From: Olsenella sp. An285
GTDB taxonomy: Bacteria > Actinomycetota > Coriobacteriia > Coriobacteriales > Atopobiaceae
Assembly (NCBI RefSeq): GCF_002159625.1
Contig: NZ_NFIZ01000007.1
Coordinates: 57,931 to 121,930, forward strand
DNA length: 64,000 bases
Direction of reading: 5' to 3'
The stretch's first letter is position 1. Each line of letters opens with the position of its first letter. Shown in pieces: positions 45,164 to 53,320 of the stretch. The position numbers and the translations under genes were made by a program. Under the pieces are notes generated by a model. It did no database searches and was not told where the DNA came from. It saw only the letters and a program-made list of their open reading frames with translations.

Positions 45164-46066
45164 CTAGTCCTTGTACGGGCGATCCGGCGCGATCTTGCCC
45201 TCGGCGACGGTGCGCAGGTGGGCACCGTAGTTGCTCTTCCCGTAGCGCTCCGCGCACTCGAGCAGGCGCTCGCGGGAGACCCAGCCGTTCTCGTAGGCGA
45301 TCTCCTCGGGCACGGACACGGGCAGGTCCTGGGCGGTCTCCACCGTGCGGACGAACTGCGAGGCCTCGAAGAGGCTCTCCATGGTGCCGGTGTCCAGCCA
45401 CGCGTAGCCGCGGCCGAGCGTCACCACGTCGAGCGAGCCGTCCTCAAGGTACATGCGGTTGAGGTCGGTGATCTCGTACTCGCCGCGAGCCGAGGGCTCG
45501 ACGCGGGCGGCGTACTCCGTCACGCGGGAGTCGTAGAAGTAGAGGCCCGTCACGGCGTAGTTGCTCTTGGGGTTGGCCGGCTTCTCCTCGATGGAGACGG
45601 CGTTGTAGTTCTCGTCGAACTCCACCACGCCGAAGCGCTCCGGGTCGTCAACGCGGTAGCCAAAGACGGTGGCGCGGCCGGCCCCGGCGTTGGCGGCGGC
45701 GCGGCGCAGGTGGCGGGAGAGCCCGTTGCCGTAGAAGATGTTGTCCCCCAGGACGAGCGCGCAGGCGTCTCCGCCCACGAACTCGCGCCCGATGACGAAG
45801 GCCTGCGCCAGGCCGTTGGGCACGGGCTGCTCGGCGTAGGAGAGCGAGACGCCGAAGTCCGACCCGTCACCGAGGAGCCTCTCGAAGTTGGGCAGGTCCG
45901 CCGGGGTGGAGATGATCAGGATGTCCCGGATGCCCGCGAGCATGAGGGTGGAGAGCGGGTAGTAGACCATGGGCTTGTCGTAGACGGGCAGGAGCTGCTT
46001 GCTCGTGACCGTGGTCAGCGGGTAGAGACGGGTGCCGGACCCGCCGGCGAGGATGATGCCCTTCAT
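45164..46066 (-). CDS. rfbA: Glucose-1-phosphate thymidylyltransferase
   Basis: 300 residues. [18 protein letters not shown] is the nucleotidyltransferase signature; [43 protein letters not shown] and GYAWLDTGT complete the RmlA pattern. It makes dTDP-glucose for RfbB. The leader (46067-46187) has a minus-strand TATGAT near 46130 and the GAGAAGAACG motif at 46100-46109. GGGAGG precedes the ATG. Confidence 0.96.
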   Translation of the reverse strand: MKGIILAGGSGTRLYPLTTVTSKQLLPVYDKPMVYYPLSTLMLAGIRDILIISTPADLPNFERLLGDGSDFGVSLSYAEQPVPNGLAQAFVIGREFVGGDACALVLGDNIFYGNGLSRHLRRAAANAGAGRATVFGYRVDDPERFGVVEFDENYNAVSIEEKPANPKSNYAVTGLYFYDSRVTEYAARVEPSARGEYEITDLNRMYLEDGSLDVVTLGRGYAWLDTGTMESLFEASQFVRTVETAQDLPVSVPEEIAYENGWVSRERLLECAERYGKSNYGAHLRTVAEGKIAPDRPYKD

Positions 46067-46187
46067 GGGTTGCCTCCCAGGATGTGCTGCGTGCGTGCCG
46101 AGAAGAACGTCGAGGCGTGCCTCCGAACCATCATACGATAAAGCTGGAGCTCAAGGGACGAGCGAAGACGGATGGCACTCGTTACGG

Positions 46188-46586
46188 CTATGCCTCGAGC
46201 CAGCGCTTGCGGCTGACGAAGTTCCAGATCGCCACGACCGCGGTCGCGGCCACCTTGGTCACCGTGACCGAGAGGGCGCCGTCGCCGAACGCGGCCGTGC
46301 CCGCCCACATGCAGGCGGAGTTGATGAGAAGGCCGATGACGGAGAGCACAACGAAGATGGTGAACTCCCTGCGGCGGGAGAGGTCCTCCCTGCGCTCGAA
46401 CACGAAGCGCATGGACGCCACGTAGTTGAACACGAGCGAGATGACGAACGAGAAGACCGACGAGATCACCGGATCCCAGCCCACCACCTGCGAGAGCAGC
46501 ATGAGCACGCCATAGTCGATGACGAAGGCGAGCGCCCCCACCATTCCGAACTTGAGGAACTGCCCCACCAGAGCCCTGAGGTTCAT
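46188..46586 (-). CDS. GtrA-like small membrane protein
   Basis: 132 residues with four hydrophobic helices: GQFLKFGMVGALAFVIDYGVLMLLSQVVG, ISSVFSFVISLVFNYVASM, FTIFVVLSVIGLLINSACMW and VTKVAATAVVAIWNFVSRKRWL. The FNYVASMRFVF and NFVSRKRWLF-like ends are GtrA hallmarks. GtrA proteins are thought to help flip polyprenyl-linked sugars. AGGGAGACAAG precedes the ATG. It lies directly after the csp terminator, so its promoter is not obvious. Confidence 0.88.
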   Translation of the reverse strand: MNLRALVGQFLKFGMVGALAFVIDYGVLMLLSQVVGWDPVISSVFSFVISLVFNYVASMRFVFERREDLSRRREFTIFVVLSVIGLLINSACMWAGTAAFGDGALSVTVTKVAATAVVAIWNFVSRKRWLEA

Positions 46587-46610
46587 CTTGTCTCCCTGTC
46601 AGACAGCAAG

Positions 46611-46636
46611 GAGGGGCTCGCCGAGACGAGCCCCTC
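46611..46636 (-). terminator. Terminator of the cold-shock gene
   Basis: Perfect 10-bp stem GAGGGGCTCG/CGAGCCCCTC with a 6-base loop, 24 bases past the csp stop. On the minus strand it is followed by CTTGCTGTC, a weak T-run. Confidence 0.75.
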
Positions 46637-46659
46637 CCAAGTCGCTCTAACTATGCGGA

Positions 46660-46863
46660 CTAGAGCTTGCGAACGTTGGAAGCCTGGAGCTTGCCGTTCT
46701 GGCCGGTCGTGATGTCGAACTCGACGGCCTGGCCCTCGTCCAGCGTCTTGAAGCCGTCCATCTGGATCTCGGAGTAGTGAACGAACAGGTCGTCCCCATC
46801 CTCACGAGAGATGAAGCCGTAGCCCTTGTCCGGGTTGAACCACTTGACAGTACCCTGTGCCAT
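46660..46863 (-). CDS. cspA: Cold-shock protein (CspA family)
   Basis: 67 residues from ATG 46863 (AAAGAAAGGCACGAC upstream); the longer frame to 46896 is not needed. [22 protein letters not shown] contains RNP1 (KGYGFI) and DLFVHYSEI contains RNP2 (LFVHY). It binds single-stranded RNA/DNA as a chaperone. It has its own promoter, a roughly 90-base leader with hairpins, and a terminator, so it is an independent transcript. Confidence 0.96.
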   Translation of the reverse strand: MAQGTVKWFNPDKGYGFISREDGDDLFVHYSEIQMDGFKTLDEGQAVEFDITTGQNGKLQASNVRKL

Positions 46864-46962
46864 GTCGTGCCTTTCTTTCTCTGCCCCGCGGGGCAAAAGC
46901 TGCGCTCGCGCGCGATACCCGTGGCCGTAGCCACGAGGAACATCTTACCCCGAATCCCCACC

Positions 46963-46991
46963 GGATTACTCGACAATCCGCTGGGGGTCAA
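46963..46991 (-). promoter_or_regulatory. Promoter of cspA (TTGACC-17-TAATCC) with long leader
   Basis: On the minus strand, TTGACC at 46986-46991 and TAATCC at 46963-46968, spacer 17. The transcript would have a leader of about 90 bases with the perfect palindrome TGCCCCGCGGGGCA at 46882-46895, just upstream of the ribosome site. Structured leaders are typical of csp genes. A TAAGAT nearer the gene (about 46943-46948) is an alternative -10. Confidence 0.5.
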
Positions 46992-47032
46992 ATAGGAACC
47001 GGCCGCCCGGTCCCCAAAGGAGGAGCGGCCGC

Positions 47033-48145
47033 TCAGGCGCGGGAGCGCTCCTCGGGGATGAGCGCGCGCTTCACCTTGTGGACAAGGGCGACGGGCCCCT
47101 CGCGCCTCACGGTGCCGCCCACCTGCTCGAGGAGGTGCCGGCGCCACGGGGCGCGGGAGAACTTGGGCACGGGGAGCCCCATGACGTCATAGAAGAACTT
47201 CTTGCGGTGGGGCGCCAGGTTGTCGATCTGCGCCACGAGCTCGGGCCGCATCATGGAGAAGACCCTGTACGCCCCCTCCTTGACGAGGGGGTTGTCCCAG
47301 CCGTCGTCGTTGATGGCCCCGAAGGTGTAGTTGAAGCCGCGCAGGTAATGAGCCTTGAGGATGCGCTCGTCGGTGATGCCCAGGCGCGCGATGACGCCCA
47401 TCATGTCGATCCAGCGGTCGAACGGGCGGGTGACGGCGTCATCGGTCTTGTGGTTCTTCGTGGAGCCCGGCAGGTCGCAGCGGTAGTTGTAGTACGGCTT
47501 GTCCAGGTACACGATGGCGCTCGCCTGGCACATGGTCTCAATGAGGAAGGGGTTGTCCGCCCAGCCCGCGCCCGGGAAGGGGATGAAGCGGACGTTCTTC
47601 TCGTTGAGGAAGTCACGCCGGTAGATGGCGGACCAGATGGAGGGGTGCATCTCGATGAGCGCCGTCTCCTCGGCAATGGTGAAGGGGCGCTCCGAGGTCT
47701 TGACGTGTCCCGTCATGGTGCTGGCGCGGGGGCGCTGCTTCTTGGGGTCGTTCCAGTCGCAGATGTCCGTCCAGGGAGTCTTGACGATATCGATGACCTC
47801 GTCAAAGGAGGCGGCGAAGGAGAGCATGTCCTCGTACATGCCGGGCTCGATCCAGTCGTCCGGCTCGATGACGGAGACCCACTCGCCCTTGGCGAGGTCG
47901 AGGCCCATGTTGCATCCCTCTCCGTAGCCGCCGTTCTTCTTGTCCACCAAGCGAACGCGGGGGTCCTTCTTTGCGTGGGCGCAGATGATGTCGCGCGAGC
48001 CGTCCGTGCTGCCATCGTTGATGCAGAGGACCTCGATGTTCCTGTGCGTCTGCGCCTCGATGCTGTCGAGGCACTGGTCGAGGTACTTCTCCACGTTGTA
48101 TATGGGCACAATGACCGAGACGAGCGCCTTTGTGTCGTCGCGCAT
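47033..48145 (-). CDS. GT2 family glycosyltransferase
   Basis: 370 residues from ATG 48145, after GGAGGAGCATCGC; ATG 48160 is an alternative. LVSVIVPIYNVEKYLDQCLDSI, LCINDGSTDGSRDI, SVIEPDDWIEPGMYEDM (with EPDDW as the metal motif) and WSAIYRRDFLNEKNV are typical of capsule GT2 enzymes. The C-terminal basic segment (KVKRALIPEERSRA) may contact the membrane. It stands alone between cspA and the TrpR-like gene. Confidence 0.88.
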   Translation of the reverse strand: MRDDTKALVSVIVPIYNVEKYLDQCLDSIEAQTHRNIEVLCINDGSTDGSRDIICAHAKKDPRVRLVDKKNGGYGEGCNMGLDLAKGEWVSVIEPDDWIEPGMYEDMLSFAASFDEVIDIVKTPWTDICDWNDPKKQRPRASTMTGHVKTSERPFTIAEETALIEMHPSIWSAIYRRDFLNEKNVRFIPFPGAGWADNPFLIETMCQASAIVYLDKPYYNYRCDLPGSTKNHKTDDAVTRPFDRWIDMMGVIARLGITDERILKAHYLRGFNYTFGAINDDGWDNPLVKEGAYRVFSMMRPELVAQIDNLAPHRKKFFYDVMGLPVPKFSRAPWRRHLLEQVGGTVRREGPVALVHKVKRALIPEERSRA

Positions 48146-48193
48146 GCGATGCTCCTCCATGGGGGTTGCCGATCTTGCTACCCCATAATAGCC

Positions 48194-48217
48194 GTTATCC
48201 TGCCTGCGGCGGATAAC
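48194..48217. promoter_or_regulatory. Operator-like inverted repeat upstream of the GT2 gene
   Basis: GTTATCC-N10-GGATAAC, centred about 60 bases before ATG 48145. A minus-strand TATTAT at 48185-48190 would be the -10, so the repeat covers the spacer and -35 area. No factor can be named. Confidence 0.4.
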
Positions 48218-48268
48218 CTGCAGGATGCCTCCACGGGTCGTGGACCGCGCCGGGCCGCGGCGCGCGGG

Positions 48269-48556
48269 TCAGCCCAGGCGCGAGAGGACCAGGCGGTACC
48301 CGCCGGCAGGGCCGTTGAGGCACTTGGAGACGCGGGACACCGTGGTGGACGAGGCGCCCGTGGCGCGGGAGACGTCGACGTAGGAGTGCCCGTCCGCGAG
48401 CATACGCGCCACCGCCAGGCGCTGCGAGAGGTCCTCGAGCTCGCGCGGGGTGCAGAGGTCCGTCAGGAGGGCGCGGGCTTCCTCGGGGGTGCCGAGCGAG
48501 CAGAACGCCCTCAGCAGGGGCTCAAGCTCGTCTTCCCTCTTGACTTCTCGTTCCAT
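48269..48556 (-). CDS. YerC/YecD-type TrpR-like regulator
   Basis: 95 residues from ATG 48556, directly behind AGGAGGTGCC. The helical TrpR-like fold shows LLTDLCTPRELEDLSQRLAVARMLADGHSYVDVSRATGASSTTVSRVSKCL. The helix-turn-helix is the last part (YVDVSRATGASSTTVSRV). Family members are small DNA-binding proteins of largely unknown ligand in Gram-positives. The palindrome at 48584-48601 lies just upstream, suggesting self-regulation. Confidence 0.88.
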   Translation of the reverse strand: MEREVKREDELEPLLRAFCSLGTPEEARALLTDLCTPRELEDLSQRLAVARMLADGHSYVDVSRATGASSTTVSRVSKCLNGPAGGYRLVLSRLG

Positions 48557-48583
48557 GGCACCTCCTCGCGTGCGTCCGGACAT

Positions 48584-48601
48584 ACTTTAGCCGATTAAAG
48601 T
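48584..48601. promoter_or_regulatory. Palindrome ACTTTA-N6-TAAAGT upstream of the TrpR-like gene
   Basis: Perfect 6-bp arms in an 18-bp palindrome, 27 bases before the start codon. Its minus-strand TAAAGT may also be the -10, so a bound dimer would block the promoter. Inference only. Confidence 0.4.
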
Positions 48602-48666
48602 GCCCGGCGCCAGACTCGACGGCCGCACCATGGGGTACGCTACCCTCAGGCTATCAAGGAGGTCAC

Positions 48667-49032
48667 ATGAGCTTCATCGCCCGCTGGGTCGTCACCACCA
48701 TCGCCTGCACCGTCGCCATCTGGCTCGTTCCGGGCATCGTGCCCATAGGGGGAACGTGGGTGGGCGCCGTGTTCTGCGCCCTTGTGCTCGCGCTGCTCAA
48801 CGTGACGGTGAAGCCCGTGCTCCAGGCGCTCGCCATACCGGTCACCATAGCCACGCTGGGCATCTTCTACGTGGTGGTGAACGCCTTCGTGCTCGAGCTC
48901 GCGAGCTGGCTCTCGCGCAACATCTTCCATGCGGGGATAGCCATCGACTCGCTCTTCTCGGCCATCCTGGGCGCCGTCGTGATCTCGATCGTGAGCGCGC
49001 TCGTGAGCGGAGTCGTGGGCGTAGAGGATTAG
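48667..49032 (+). CDS. Phage holin superfamily IV-like membrane protein
   Basis: 121 residues, ATG behind AAGGAGGTCAC. Four hydrophobic helices with the family's sequence: ARWVVTTIACTVAIWLVPGI, WVGAVFCALVLALLNVTVKPVLQ, PVTIATLGIFYVVVNAFVLELASW and SLFSAILGAVVISIVSALVSGVVG. These are common chromosomal proteins in Gram-positives and usually not part of a prophage; no phage genes are nearby. The role is unknown. It overlaps the convergent DUF2974 gene by 4 bp. Confidence 0.85.
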   Translation: MSFIARWVVTTIACTVAIWLVPGIVPIGGTWVGAVFCALVLALLNVTVKPVLQALAIPVTIATLGIFYVVVNAFVLELASWLSRNIFHAGIAIDSLFSAILGAVVISIVSALVSGVVGVED

Positions 49033-50210
49033 GGGGCGTCCGGGCCGGGGGCGCCGAACCTCTCCGTCACGCGCCGGGCGACGTCCGCCGCCGCGGCGCT
49101 CGCTCCCCTGACCACCGCCTCGCGCGTTGCGGCGGCCCCCGCCCCGAGCAGCTCGCCCACGAGGCCCCACATCATGTCGTACGTGCGGGAGTCCACGTCG
49201 CGCAGCGCGGCGAGCACCTTCTGCGCGGCAGACGCGCTGGAGAAGAGGTCCTCGAAGGTCTCCGCGCCGCCCGCGGCGAGCGCGTCGAAGAGCTCCTCCG
49301 TGAGCTTGCGGCGGTCATCCGGCGCGAGCCGGCCGAGCCATGCCGCGAAGGCCCGGTCCACGACCAGGCACTCGGGGTCGGGCCCTTCCGCCTCCAGGAA
49401 CCCCGCGGGACCCACCTGCCAGGTGAGCGGGTCGTGCTGGAGGGAGCGGGCGGCAGAGCTCCGCACGACCTGGCACGGGGCGTCGTCCGAGAAGAGCCTC
49501 CCCACCACGCTGTATGCGGGAACGATGCGCACGTAGCGCTCCCCCATCACGTCGTGGCAGCTCACCGGCAGGACGGTGCGGTCCATGCCCGGACCGTCGT
49601 TGCTGTAGACCCGCTCGACCGCGGCCGACAGCGCCACCGGGCAGCACGCGGCGGCGTACGCGGCGAGGTTGCCTCCCTTGGAGTGACCGCCCACGCGGAC
49701 GCGGCGGCCCTCGGCGACCGCGAGCTCGAGCTCGCGCGCAAGGTACTCCGCAGACGCGCGCTGCGCCTGCGTGACCGCGAAGCTGAGGATGAAGTTCTCG
49801 CGCCACCCCACGAGGGTGGTGTCGGTCCCGCGAAACGCGACGTACGACTCCCCGTTCGTAAGGTCAACGGTCACGGTGGAGAACTGCATGACGCGCTCGT
49901 CGTCGCGCACGTCGACGTAGCTCCTCAGGACGGCGTCGCCCAGGCGAGCCGAGCCCCCGAGCGCCACCACGAAGCGCTCGTCGATCGTGGCGAGCGAGCG
50001 CACGCGGGAGGCGAGGTCCCCGCCGGCGCGGGCGAGGAGCTCGCCGCACGCGTCCGTGACGCGAACGCCCGGCTCCCCCGGCCCGCCCGCGATGCCCGTG
50101 AGGTCAAGGTAGGAAAGCGTCGCGAGGACGAGGTTGTCAACGTCGTTGAACGGACGCTCGTCGAGCGTGATGTCCCCGCGCAGCTCCAGGTAGTCCCTGA
50201 TGTCAGCCAT
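49029..50210 (-). CDS. DUF2974 (Mbeg1-like) alpha/beta-hydrolase
   Basis: 393 residues. VRVGGHSKGGNLAAYAAACC is the nucleophile elbow with Ser in GHSKG. The start, IRDYLELRGDITLDERPFNDVDNLVLATLSYLDL, is characteristic of DUF2974. FSTVTVDLTNGESYVAFRGTDTTLVGWRENF supplies the oxyanion strand and the GTD turn of lipase-3-like folds. No signal peptide. It is probably a cytoplasmic esterase or lipase; substrate unknown. Confidence 0.85.
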   Translation of the reverse strand: MADIRDYLELRGDITLDERPFNDVDNLVLATLSYLDLTGIAGGPGEPGVRVTDACGELLARAGGDLASRVRSLATIDERFVVALGGSARLGDAVLRSYVDVRDDERVMQFSTVTVDLTNGESYVAFRGTDTTLVGWRENFILSFAVTQAQRASAEYLARELELAVAEGRRVRVGGHSKGGNLAAYAAACCPVALSAAVERVYSNDGPGMDRTVLPVSCHDVMGERYVRIVPAYSVVGRLFSDDAPCQVVRSSAARSLQHDPLTWQVGPAGFLEAEGPDPECLVVDRAFAAWLGRLAPDDRRKLTEELFDALAAGGAETFEDLFSSASAAQKVLAALRDVDSRTYDMMWGLVGELLGAGAAATREAVVRGASAAAADVARRVTERFGAPGPDAP

Positions 50211-50290
50211 ACCTCACCGCCCTTCTCGCCCTCCCGGCCCTTATCCCGGTCAAGGAGCCCCGATATGACGGCGCCCCGTCGGAGAGGACG

Positions 50291-51454
50291 CTACGCCATC
50301 ACCTTGCGGAACAGCTCCACGACGGCGGCATGGTCCGCCTCGCGCGGGTTGCCCGGGAAGCAGGCGTCCGCGATGGCGTCGTCAGCCAGCTGGTCGAGGT
50401 CTGCCTCAACGAGGCCGTCGCAGGTGGGCTTGATGTTGACGTCGGCGGAGAGCTGGCGCACGGCGGCGATCGCGGCGTCGGCGGCCTCGTCGTCGCTCAT
50501 GCCGGTGGTGTCCACGCCCATGGCCACGGCCACCTCGGCGAGGCGCTTGGTCACGACGGGCTTGTTGTACTCCATGGCAACCGGCAGCAGCATGGCGCAG
50601 GCGACGCCGTGCGGAGTGTCGTAGTGCGCGGAGAGCGTGTGCGCCATGGCGTGGTCGATGCCCAGGCCCACGTTGGAGAAGCCCATGCCGGCGATGTACT
50701 GGGCGAGCGCCATGCCCTCGCGACCGGAGCCGGGGACGCCGCTCTTGGCCTCGGCCACGGCGTCGCGCAGGTGCTGGGAGATGAGCTGGATGGCCTTGTA
50801 GTGGAACATGTCGGATAGCTCCCAGGCACCCTGGGTGGTGTACCCCTCGATGGCGTGGGTGAGCGCGTCCATGCCGGTGGCGGCGGTGAGGCCTGCGGGC
50901 ATGGAGGCCATCATGTCGGGGTCGACCACGGCGACGTCAGGGATGTCGTTGACGTCGACGCAGACGAACTTGCGGACCTTCTCGGGGTCGGTGATCACGT
51001 AGTTAATCGTGACCTCGGCAGCGGTGCCGGCGGTGGTGGGCACGGCGATGGTGAAGACGGCGTGCTTCTTGGTGGGGGCCACGCCCTCGAGGGACACAAC
51101 GTCGGCGAACTCGGGGTTGGCGACGATGATGCCGATGCCCTTGGCGGTGTCCATGGAGGAGCCGCCGCCGATGGTGACGATGCAGTCTGCCCCGGAGGCC
51201 TTGTACGCCTCGACGCCGTCCTGGACGTTCTTGATCGTGGGGTTGGGCTTGATCTCGGAATAGAGCTCCCAGGCGATGCCCGCCTCGTCGAGCAGGTCGG
51301 TCACCTTGGACACGACGCCGAACTTCACGAGGTCGGGGTCGGAGCAGACGAAGGCCTTCTTGTAGCCGCGGCGCTCGAGCTCGCCGGGGATCTCCTTGAT
51401 GGCACCGGAGCCGTGGTAGGAGATGTTGTTGAGGACGAAGCGATTGACAGCCAT
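50291..51454 (-). CDS. fucO: Iron-containing alcohol dehydrogenase, lactaldehyde reductase type
   Basis: 387 residues from ATG 51454 behind AAGGGGGAATAGC. Close to FucO along its length: NPTIKNVQDGVEAYKASGADCIVTIGGGSSMDTAKGIGII, AIPTTAGTAAEVTINYVITD, RKFVCVDVNDIPDVAVVDPDMM, and GLGIDHAMAHTLSAHYDTPHGVA with the iron-binding His residues. It reduces L-lactaldehyde from fucose or rhamnose breakdown to 1,2-propanediol with NADH. No fucose kinase or aldolase lies next to it here, so the physiological aldehyde may differ. Confidence 0.92.
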   Translation of the reverse strand: MAVNRFVLNNISYHGSGAIKEIPGELERRGYKKAFVCSDPDLVKFGVVSKVTDLLDEAGIAWELYSEIKPNPTIKNVQDGVEAYKASGADCIVTIGGGSSMDTAKGIGIIVANPEFADVVSLEGVAPTKKHAVFTIAVPTTAGTAAEVTINYVITDPEKVRKFVCVDVNDIPDVAVVDPDMMASMPAGLTAATGMDALTHAIEGYTTQGAWELSDMFHYKAIQLISQHLRDAVAEAKSGVPGSGREGMALAQYIAGMGFSNVGLGIDHAMAHTLSAHYDTPHGVACAMLLPVAMEYNKPVVTKRLAEVAVAMGVDTTGMSDDEAADAAIAAVRQLSADVNIKPTCDGLVEADLDQLADDAIADACFPGNPREADHAAVVELFRKVMA

Positions 51455-52025
51455 GCTATTCCCCCTTGGGTCGTTGCGTGCCGACATACCGGCGTTCCGC
51501 CCGGTAGTATGCACCCTTTGACCGTTCTCCGAGCATCCCGCTCCGCGGACGGCGCGTACTTCTCGGCGAGCACGGGCGGCACGAGCGGGAGCGCGCCAGG
51601 CGTCAGGCGCCGACCCCTCAGGCCATCAGAAATCGCCTTCGGGTCAGTAGCTTGCCGCCCTCGATGCAAAACGTGCCTTCGGGTCAGTGGTTTTCTCCTC
51701 AAATACTCGCCTTGGAGCGTATTTAATTGAGTTCATGATGTCGTCAACTGGGCATTCGCAATTGAGGGGCCTCTTCCGCACCGCAATTCCACTGACCCGA
51801 AGGGAAGTTTTGCATCCAGAGGGTGGATGTGCCGGCCCGAGTCCGTTATGTGCAGAAGACGAAACCCGTCACCGATACATTTGAACCAGGGCGCGTCATC
51901 ATGCCGCGGCTCAGCGGAAGCCGCGCGGCGCCTCTTTGTCACCGCGCCCCGGAAACCGCGCCTTAGTCACGCAGTCTATGGGGTAAGCTCGTCACGTCAC
52001 CCGACCGTGCCCCTTGGAGAAGTCC
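51455..52025. other. 570-bp gap with a MITE-like inverted repeat and no gene
   Basis: Holds the inverted-repeat element at 51663-51816 and a short direct copy of its arm (GCCTTCGGGTCAGT at 51635-51648, repeated at 51675-51688). The part from 51817 to 52025 has GC-rich repeats (CCGCGGCT/AGCCGCGCGG, and two CCGCGCC blocks) and a TAAGCT that could be the -10 of the M20 peptidase gene near 51984. Short frames across it are not supported. Confidence 0.6.
51663..51816. mobile_element. MITE-like element with 28-bp terminal inverted repeats
   Basis: The left end (51663-51690) is GATGCAAAAC plus three bases plus CCTTCGGGTCAGTGG; the right end (51789-51816) is its reverse complement with 26 of 28 positions matching. 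The 98-bp interior is AT-richer than its surroundings, contains a smaller hairpin (CTCAAATAC against GTATTTAATTGAG) and has no coding capacity. Size and ends suit a non-autonomous transposable element. No clear target-site duplication is seen. Confidence 0.6.
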
Positions 52026-53189
52026 GTGAACCAGAAAACCAGAGCACTTGTCAGCGCCTACGCCGAAGAGTGCTACGAGGAGGAGCTCGAGCTCCTGCGC
52101 ACGCTCGCACGAATCCCCGCGCCGTCCGGACACGAGGAGCGGCGCGCCGAGTTCATCCGCGACTGGTGGCTCACGCAGGGGGCGCCCGTCGGCGCCGTGC
52201 GCGTGGACGACGCCAAGAACGTCATCCTCTCGCTCCCCGCGGGGCCGCACGCCGAGTCTGACGACGGCATCGTCGTCTTTGCCGCCCACACGGACGTGGT
52301 CTTCCCCGACACCGAGCCGCTGCCGCTCGCAGAGAGCGAGACGCGCCTCCTGGCACCGGGCGTGGGAGACGACACCGCCAACCTCGTGGGCGTCATGCTC
52401 GCCGGCCGCTACCTGCTGCGGCACCACGTGCCCCTCGACCGTCCCATGCTCGTGGTCGCCAACTCGTGCGAGGAGGGCCTCGGCAACCTCGCCGGAACGC
52501 GGGAGCTCTTCTCCCACTATGCCGGCCGCGTGAAGGAGTTCACCTCGTTCGACCTCTACCTCGGCATGCACGTGGTCTCTGCCGTGGGCTCGCACCGCTG
52601 GAAGGTCACCTGTCACACCCAGGGAGGCCACTCCTGGGAGGACTTCGGTCGGGACAACGCCATCGAGGCGCTCTGCTCCTTCATCGAGGACCTCTATGCG
52701 CTCGACCTGCCCAAAGAGGCAAAGACCACCATCAACGTGGGACGCTTCGTGGGAGGAACCACGGTGAACTCCATCGCCGAGGAGGCGAGCGTCCTCGTGG
52801 AGTACCGATCCGCCTCGGAGGAGTGCCTCGAGCAGATGTACGGGAAGTTCGTCGTGCTCGTTGAGGAGCACCTCAAGGAGAAGACGCGCATCGACGTGCG
52901 GCTCATCGGGCGGCGCCCCGCCTCGGGTGAGCGCGTTCCGGAGGGCCAGGCCGGCCTCATCGCCCGCACGGACGAGATCCTGCGCGAGCTCGGCGGGGTT
53001 GACAGGATCATACACCAGGAGTCCTCGACCGACGCCAACATCCCCTTCTCGCTGGGGATCCCGGCCCACACCGTGGGAGCCGTGGAGGGGGACCTCCTCC
53101 ACACGCGCGAGGAGTGGATCGAGAAGGAGAGCCTTCGCCGCGGACTCGCCGTCATCCTCGCCCTTATGCTGGAGCACGCGCGCCCGTAG
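52026..53189 (+). CDS. M20-family metallopeptidase
   Basis: 387 residues from GTG 52026, with GGAG about 8 bases upstream; TTG 52014 is an alternative. The metal-binding motifs are visible: VFAAHTDVVFPDTEP (His, Asp), APGVGDDTANLVGVMLAGRYLL, VANSCEEGLGNLAGTRELF (Glu pair), GMHVVSAVGSHRW, and HQESSTDANIPFSLGIPAHTVG near the end. The dimerisation domain is in the middle (HTQGGHSWEDFGRDNAIEAL). Probably a cytoplasmic di- or tripeptidase. Two copies of the 29-bp repeat follow directly after the stop. Confidence 0.92.
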   Translation: MNQKTRALVSAYAEECYEEELELLRTLARIPAPSGHEERRAEFIRDWWLTQGAPVGAVRVDDAKNVILSLPAGPHAESDDGIVVFAAHTDVVFPDTEPLPLAESETRLLAPGVGDDTANLVGVMLAGRYLLRHHVPLDRPMLVVANSCEEGLGNLAGTRELFSHYAGRVKEFTSFDLYLGMHVVSAVGSHRWKVTCHTQGGHSWEDFGRDNAIEALCSFIEDLYALDLPKEAKTTINVGRFVGGTTVNSIAEEASVLVEYRSASEECLEQMYGKFVVLVEEHLKEKTRIDVRLIGRRPASGERVPEGQAGLIARTDEILRELGGVDRIIHQESSTDANIPFSLGIPAHTVGAVEGDLLHTREEWIEKESLRRGLAVILALMLEHARP

Positions 53190-53194
53190 CCCAG

Positions 53195-53267
53195 CTTGAC
53201 AGATTGCTCAGGTCCAGCTGTCAAGTACGCGTAGCGCTTGACAGCTGGACCTGAGCAATCTGTCAAG
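53195..53267. repeat. Perfect 31-bp inverted repeat made of two head-to-head 29-bp repeat units
   Basis: Arms at 53195-53225 and 53237-53267 are exact reverse complements, with an 11-base loop whose first eight bases, TACGCGTA, are palindromic. Each arm holds one 29-bp unit with ends TTGACAG and CTGTCAA and the core GACCTGAGCAAT. It begins 5 bases after the M20 peptidase stop. It could act as a bidirectional terminator or mRNA 3' stabiliser; related units occur at 6699, 59322 and 59392. Confidence 0.85.
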
Positions 53268-53270
53268 GCA

Positions 53271-53294
53271 ATAAAAAAGGAGCCCGTAGGCTCC
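53271..53294 (-). terminator. Rho-independent terminator of the 75-residue protein gene
   Basis: GGAGCC/GGCTCC stem with a 4-base loop, followed on the minus strand by six T bases. It lies 27 bases past the stop at 53321. Confidence 0.88.
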
Positions 53295-53320
53295 TCCCCC
53301 GTGTGGGGTGTCGCGCATTG

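Noticed and set aside
48667..49032. Prophage remnant suggested by a holin-like protein
   Set aside because: Superfamily IV holin-like proteins are common chromosomal proteins and no other phage gene is nearby.
51733..51942. Small minus-strand frame over the MITE-like element
   Set aside because: It crosses the inverted repeat, has no ribosome site and no recognisable sequence.
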